Positions 31,242 to 33,744 of a DNA stretch of 33,744 bases are shown here, piece after piece. Made by a program: the position numbers and the translations under genes. The notes below the pieces were generated by a model. The model did not search any database and had not been told where the DNA came from. It worked only from the letters and a program-made list of their open reading frames with translations. Location: NCBI GenBank assembly GCA_902776765.1, contig CACYRP010000038.1, positions 1 through 33,744 of the forward strand, read 5' to 3'. How positions within the stretch are numbered: position 1 is the stretch's first letter; each line of letters begins with the position of its first letter. The DNA is from Fibrobacter succinogenes. Its GTDB lineage: Bacteria > Fibrobacterota > Fibrobacteria > Fibrobacterales > Fibrobacteraceae.

Positions 31242-33263
31242 TTAATCTTCTTCGTCTTTTTTCGTGGGCTTAGCGCAGCGGTCTGTAGCCCAGTTGGTCG
31301 ACTTGAAGCAGGCACTTCTGGTGTAGCAACATCCGTATGCATTTTTATTGCCAAGATCTTCGCAATGGCAAGCAATTCCGTCACCTTCCTTCTCTTCGTC
31401 AACAAGTTCACCGTTAGCGCAGACCACCATGTATCCGCCAGTGTGATAACTTGTGTTGATGCAGGTTTGGAGGGAATTGTGGCAAACTCCGAAGTAGGTA
31501 CCCTGGATATTGCATGTTACGTGTCTCGTCTCGTTTGTAAGGTCGAATTCGAAATCTTCCACGCGTTCTTCAGGAGAGGAGACTGGTTTGTGATTATTCC
31601 AGTTGTACCCGTGAACAGTTTTTGCGGCCATCTTTTTACTAGGAATCAGTTCCTTCCATTTCTGTTTCGTCTCGAAACTTCTGAACGGCGGATAGTCGGG
31701 GTCTTCTTCAGCAAGGATTTTTTTGCAACGTTCCTCGTCGTAGCAGGGGTTTGGATTGAAAGGCGCTCCGCCCATTGGCTCACCCCAGCAGGGATCACAA
31801 TCAGAACATTGGTTTATGTCGCATTCAGTTTCCATCTTATCTATAGGGTAGCCTTCTCTACAAGCGACGGGACATTTGTAATTGTCCTTGTCGAGCGGGT
31901 CGAACTTGTTATGGAGCCTTTCCCATTGCCCGTCGACGCACCTGTACATGACAGCGTTGTTGTTGATGTCGTTGTCGCACCTCAGTTCGCCGTTAAGACA
32001 TTCGCCGCAGATGGCCTTGTCGGTACGGCACGACTTGTTGCCGCATATGGAAACGGCTTTCTTAGCTTCGCCGGCGACGCACTCGTAGACGATTCCCTTT
32101 CCTTCGTCATCGTTGGTGCAGGTGTGTTCGTAGTTCGTGCATTCGCCGCAACCGTTGTCGCGCGGGTCGCAGGATTTTCCGTTACAGCTCTCGGTCACCT
32201 TCTTGCCCTTTTCGCAGCGGGTGACTGTAGCCTTGAAGTTTTTGTCTTCGGTGCAGGTCTGTACGTCGTTGAGGCATTCGCCGCAATCCGTGCCCTTTTC
32301 GTTACAGGAGACCAAGCCACACGAGCGGTTCACAATAACACCTTTTACACATTCCTTTACGATACCGATATTTGCAGGGCTGTTAGAGCAGGAGTTCGTG
32401 AAACTATCGCTGCATTCAATTTCAATTGCATTTTTGTTTGCACATTCCTTGCTTTTAATATTGCAAAGAACACCCTCGTCACAAGCAGTTTCCTTGCAGA
32501 CGCAAGCACCGTCTTTCGCGGTACCACCAGAAGCCTTGCACAGGTCTGCAAAAGTCGGAGCGGACGCAGAGGAGGAACTTGACTTGGAATCCGAAGATTT
32601 TTCGATGGGTTTGCTTTGGTTTCCACAGACACCCGTAATGGTGTTACAAACAGCACCTCCATCACAGACCTCGCCTTTACAGACGCAGGCGCCATCTTTC
32701 ATGGAGCCACCGGATGCCTTGCACAAGTCGTTGAAGGTTGGAGCCGCGGAAGAGGAACTTAACTTTGAATTCGAAGAAGCTATAGAAGAAGAACTTTTTT
32801 TGGAGTCCGAAGATATATCGGAAGGTTTGCTTTGGTTTCCGCAAACACCAGTAATGGTGTTGCAAACGGCACCAACGTCGCAAAGTACGTTTTTACAGAC
32901 GCAGGTTCCGTCTTTTGCAGTACCACCAGAGGCCTTACAGAGTTCTGTAAAGTTCGAGAGTTCATCCTTACCCTTAGATGAAGAACTGGCCTTGCTACTA
33001 GATGATTTTGCTGAACTTAAAGAATCTTTCTTGGAAACCGGAATCCAGTTTTCACTGTGACAATAGTAATCGGCATCTTCTTTTTTGGCGTAAACAGTAT
33101 CGCCTTCATTTTCATCGCCACATATTCCAAGTTCGTAAATCGAGTTGACCTCCGTAATGATTTCTCTTGGGAGAGTTTCATCGCTAGATTCATCACTACA
33201 GGCGACAAGAATAGTCACGACCATCATAGTCGCAAATAAAACGTCTAAAATTGTTTTTTTCAT
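31242..33263 (-). CDS. Cys-rich modular lipoprotein with Ser linkers
   Basis: 673 residues. Lipobox LVAC (Cys22). An N-terminal YELGICGDENEGDTVYAKK...YYCHSENW segment resembles a short module common in Fibrobacter surface lipoproteins. Ser-rich linkers (about 82-97, 151-172, 223-234) separate three Cys modules of about 37 residues beginning LCKASGG and containing DGxCVCK and C-N-x-x-x-G/K-x-C (109-146, 181-217, 242-277). Four further Cys modules of about 44 residues follow (from about 284), each with CGEC- or C-S-like starts and C-x-x-x-x...SC patterns. The last 150 residues have more Cys and no recognised domain. It is probably a disulfide-rich surface protein, possibly an adhesin; function unproven. 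Confidence 0.82.
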   Translation of the reverse strand: MKKTILDVLFATMMVVTILVACSDESSDETLPREIITEVNSIYELGICGDENEGDTVYAKKEDADYYCHSENWIPVSKKDSLSSAKSSSSKASSSSKGKDELSNFTELCKASGGTAKDGTCVCKNVLCDVGAVCNTITGVCGNQSKPSDISSDSKKSSSSIASSNSKLSSSSAAPTFNDLCKASGGSMKDGACVCKGEVCDGGAVCNTITGVCGNQSKPIEKSSDSKSSSSSASAPTFADLCKASGGTAKDGACVCKETACDEGVLCNIKSKECANKNAIEIECSDSFTNSCSNSPANIGIVKECVKGVIVNRSCGLVSCNEKGTDCGECLNDVQTCTEDKNFKATVTRCEKGKKVTESCNGKSCDPRDNGCGECTNYEHTCTNDDEGKGIVYECVAGEAKKAVSICGNKSCRTDKAICGECLNGELRCDNDINNNAVMYRCVDGQWERLHNKFDPLDKDNYKCPVACREGYPIDKMETECDINQCSDCDPCWGEPMGGAPFNPNPCYDEERCKKILAEEDPDYPPFRSFETKQKWKELIPSKKMAAKTVHGYNWNNHKPVSSPEERVEDFEFDLTNETRHVTCNIQGTYFGVCHNSLQTCINTSYHTGGYMVVCANGELVDEEKEGDGIACHCEDLGNKNAYGCCYTRSACFKSTNWATDRCAKPTKKDEED

Positions 33264-33303
33264 GTTTTTTTATTGTTAGGATAAAGAATCAAATTTAAAA
33301 GAA

Positions 33304-33332
33304 AATTTAAACAAAAAAGGAACTCATGTCAA
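33304..33332 (-). promoter_or_regulatory. Promoter of the Cys-module lipoprotein gene
   Basis: On the minus strand TTGACA (33327-33332), a 17-nt spacer and TAAATT (33304-33309), 41 nt upstream of the start. An additional TAAATTTG box lies at 33290-33297, closer to the start codon, so which one is used cannot be decided. The rest of the gap to the tRNA is AT-rich. Confidence 0.55.
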
Positions 33333-33408
33333 TGCAATCGTTTTCGCAGGTAAAAAACAAATAGATCTACTTTAATGAAATTTTTTGAAAAAAATTCACA
33401 CATTCCCC

Positions 33409-33437
33409 TTGCCAATTCTTTTTGATATTTCTAAAAT
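33409..33437 (+). promoter_or_regulatory. Promoter of the tRNA-Lys genes
   Basis: TTGCCA, exactly 17 nt, then TAAAAT, with the mature tRNA 5' end 22 nt after the second hexamer. The downstream sequence GAGCGCG is GC-rich, as is common for stable-RNA promoter starts. Confidence 0.65.
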
Positions 33438-33458
33438 TGAGCGCGTCCAAGCGACTAT

Positions 33459-33531
<73 letters not shown>

Positions 33532-33656
33532 CTAAGTACCGGACCGCAAGGCTAGGTACTGCAAATACAAAAGCGTCAGACAAAGCTAAGCGTCTAACGA
33601 ACTTTGAAACTGCGACTTTTGATTTTTGCAAAAAGACATTGCTGAAAGGCGACTAT

Positions 33657-33729
<73 letters not shown>

Positions 33730-33744
33730 CTAAATACCAAACCG

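Noticed and set aside
31206..32582. 458-residue plus-strand frame opposite the Cys-module lipoprotein
   Set aside because: The minus-strand product has a lipobox and regular Cys modules; the plus-strand translation is a featureless hydrophobic shadow.

Overview
The window looks like chromosomal DNA of a Fibrobacter-type bacterium (phylum Fibrobacterota, FCB group). The evidence is a secreted protein with very long poly-Ser linkers and a T9SS-like C-terminal domain, many lipoproteins, many outer-membrane beta-barrels, and Bacteroidetes-like TAnnTTTG boxes upstream of several genes. This assignment is inference from sequence character; no search was run.

Layout. 1-3.5 kb (minus): the 5' end of glycyl-tRNA synthetase, a lipoprotein, a membrane-anchored unknown, and a Ser-linker secreted protein. 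3.8-6.8 kb (plus): hflX broken by an apparent 40-bp deletion, pgpA, and a lipoprotein. 6.8-11.5 kb (minus): a beta-barrel protein, then a tight unit fabF > DUF2279-like protein > Na+-dependent SNF transporter. 11.9-14.7 kb (plus): orn, a penicillin-binding transpeptidase and lgt. 14.8-16.5 kb (minus): a large protein whose centre resembles the DisA/DAC diadenylate cyclase domain. 16.7-19.0 kb (plus): a UPF0340 protein and a lipoprotein carrying solute-binding modules in a half + full + half order. 19.1-20.7 kb (minus): a SprT-like metalloprotease and a YkgJ-type Cys-cluster protein. 20.8-23.5 kb (plus): a TPR lipoprotein and an outer-membrane barrel. 23.5-26.5 kb: a hotdog thioesterase (minus) and glgB (plus). 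26.6-31.2 kb (minus): a beta-barrel, two coupled helical-plus-barrel proteins, and a XerD-like recombinase whose last codons lie in a 94-bp tandem array. 31.2-33.3 kb (minus): a Cys-module lipoprotein. 33.4-33.7 kb: two identical tRNA-Lys(CTT) genes.

Most genes are ordinary housekeeping or envelope functions. lgt supports the many lipoproteins, pgpA and fabF serve lipid synthesis, and the transpeptidase serves peptidoglycan.

The most unusual content is repetitive. A composite element occurs three times between 14.7 and 24.1 kb, with a 43-nt palindromic core identical in all three copies, flanked by variable tandem heptads. In two copies it runs from the TAG stop of one gene to the TAG stop of the convergent gene. 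Related heptad tracts occur in other intergenic gaps. A separate 94-bp structured tandem repeat forms the 3' end of the recombinase gene. No complete new defence or mobile system is evident; the DAC-like gene, the permuted binding protein and the repeats are the best leads.
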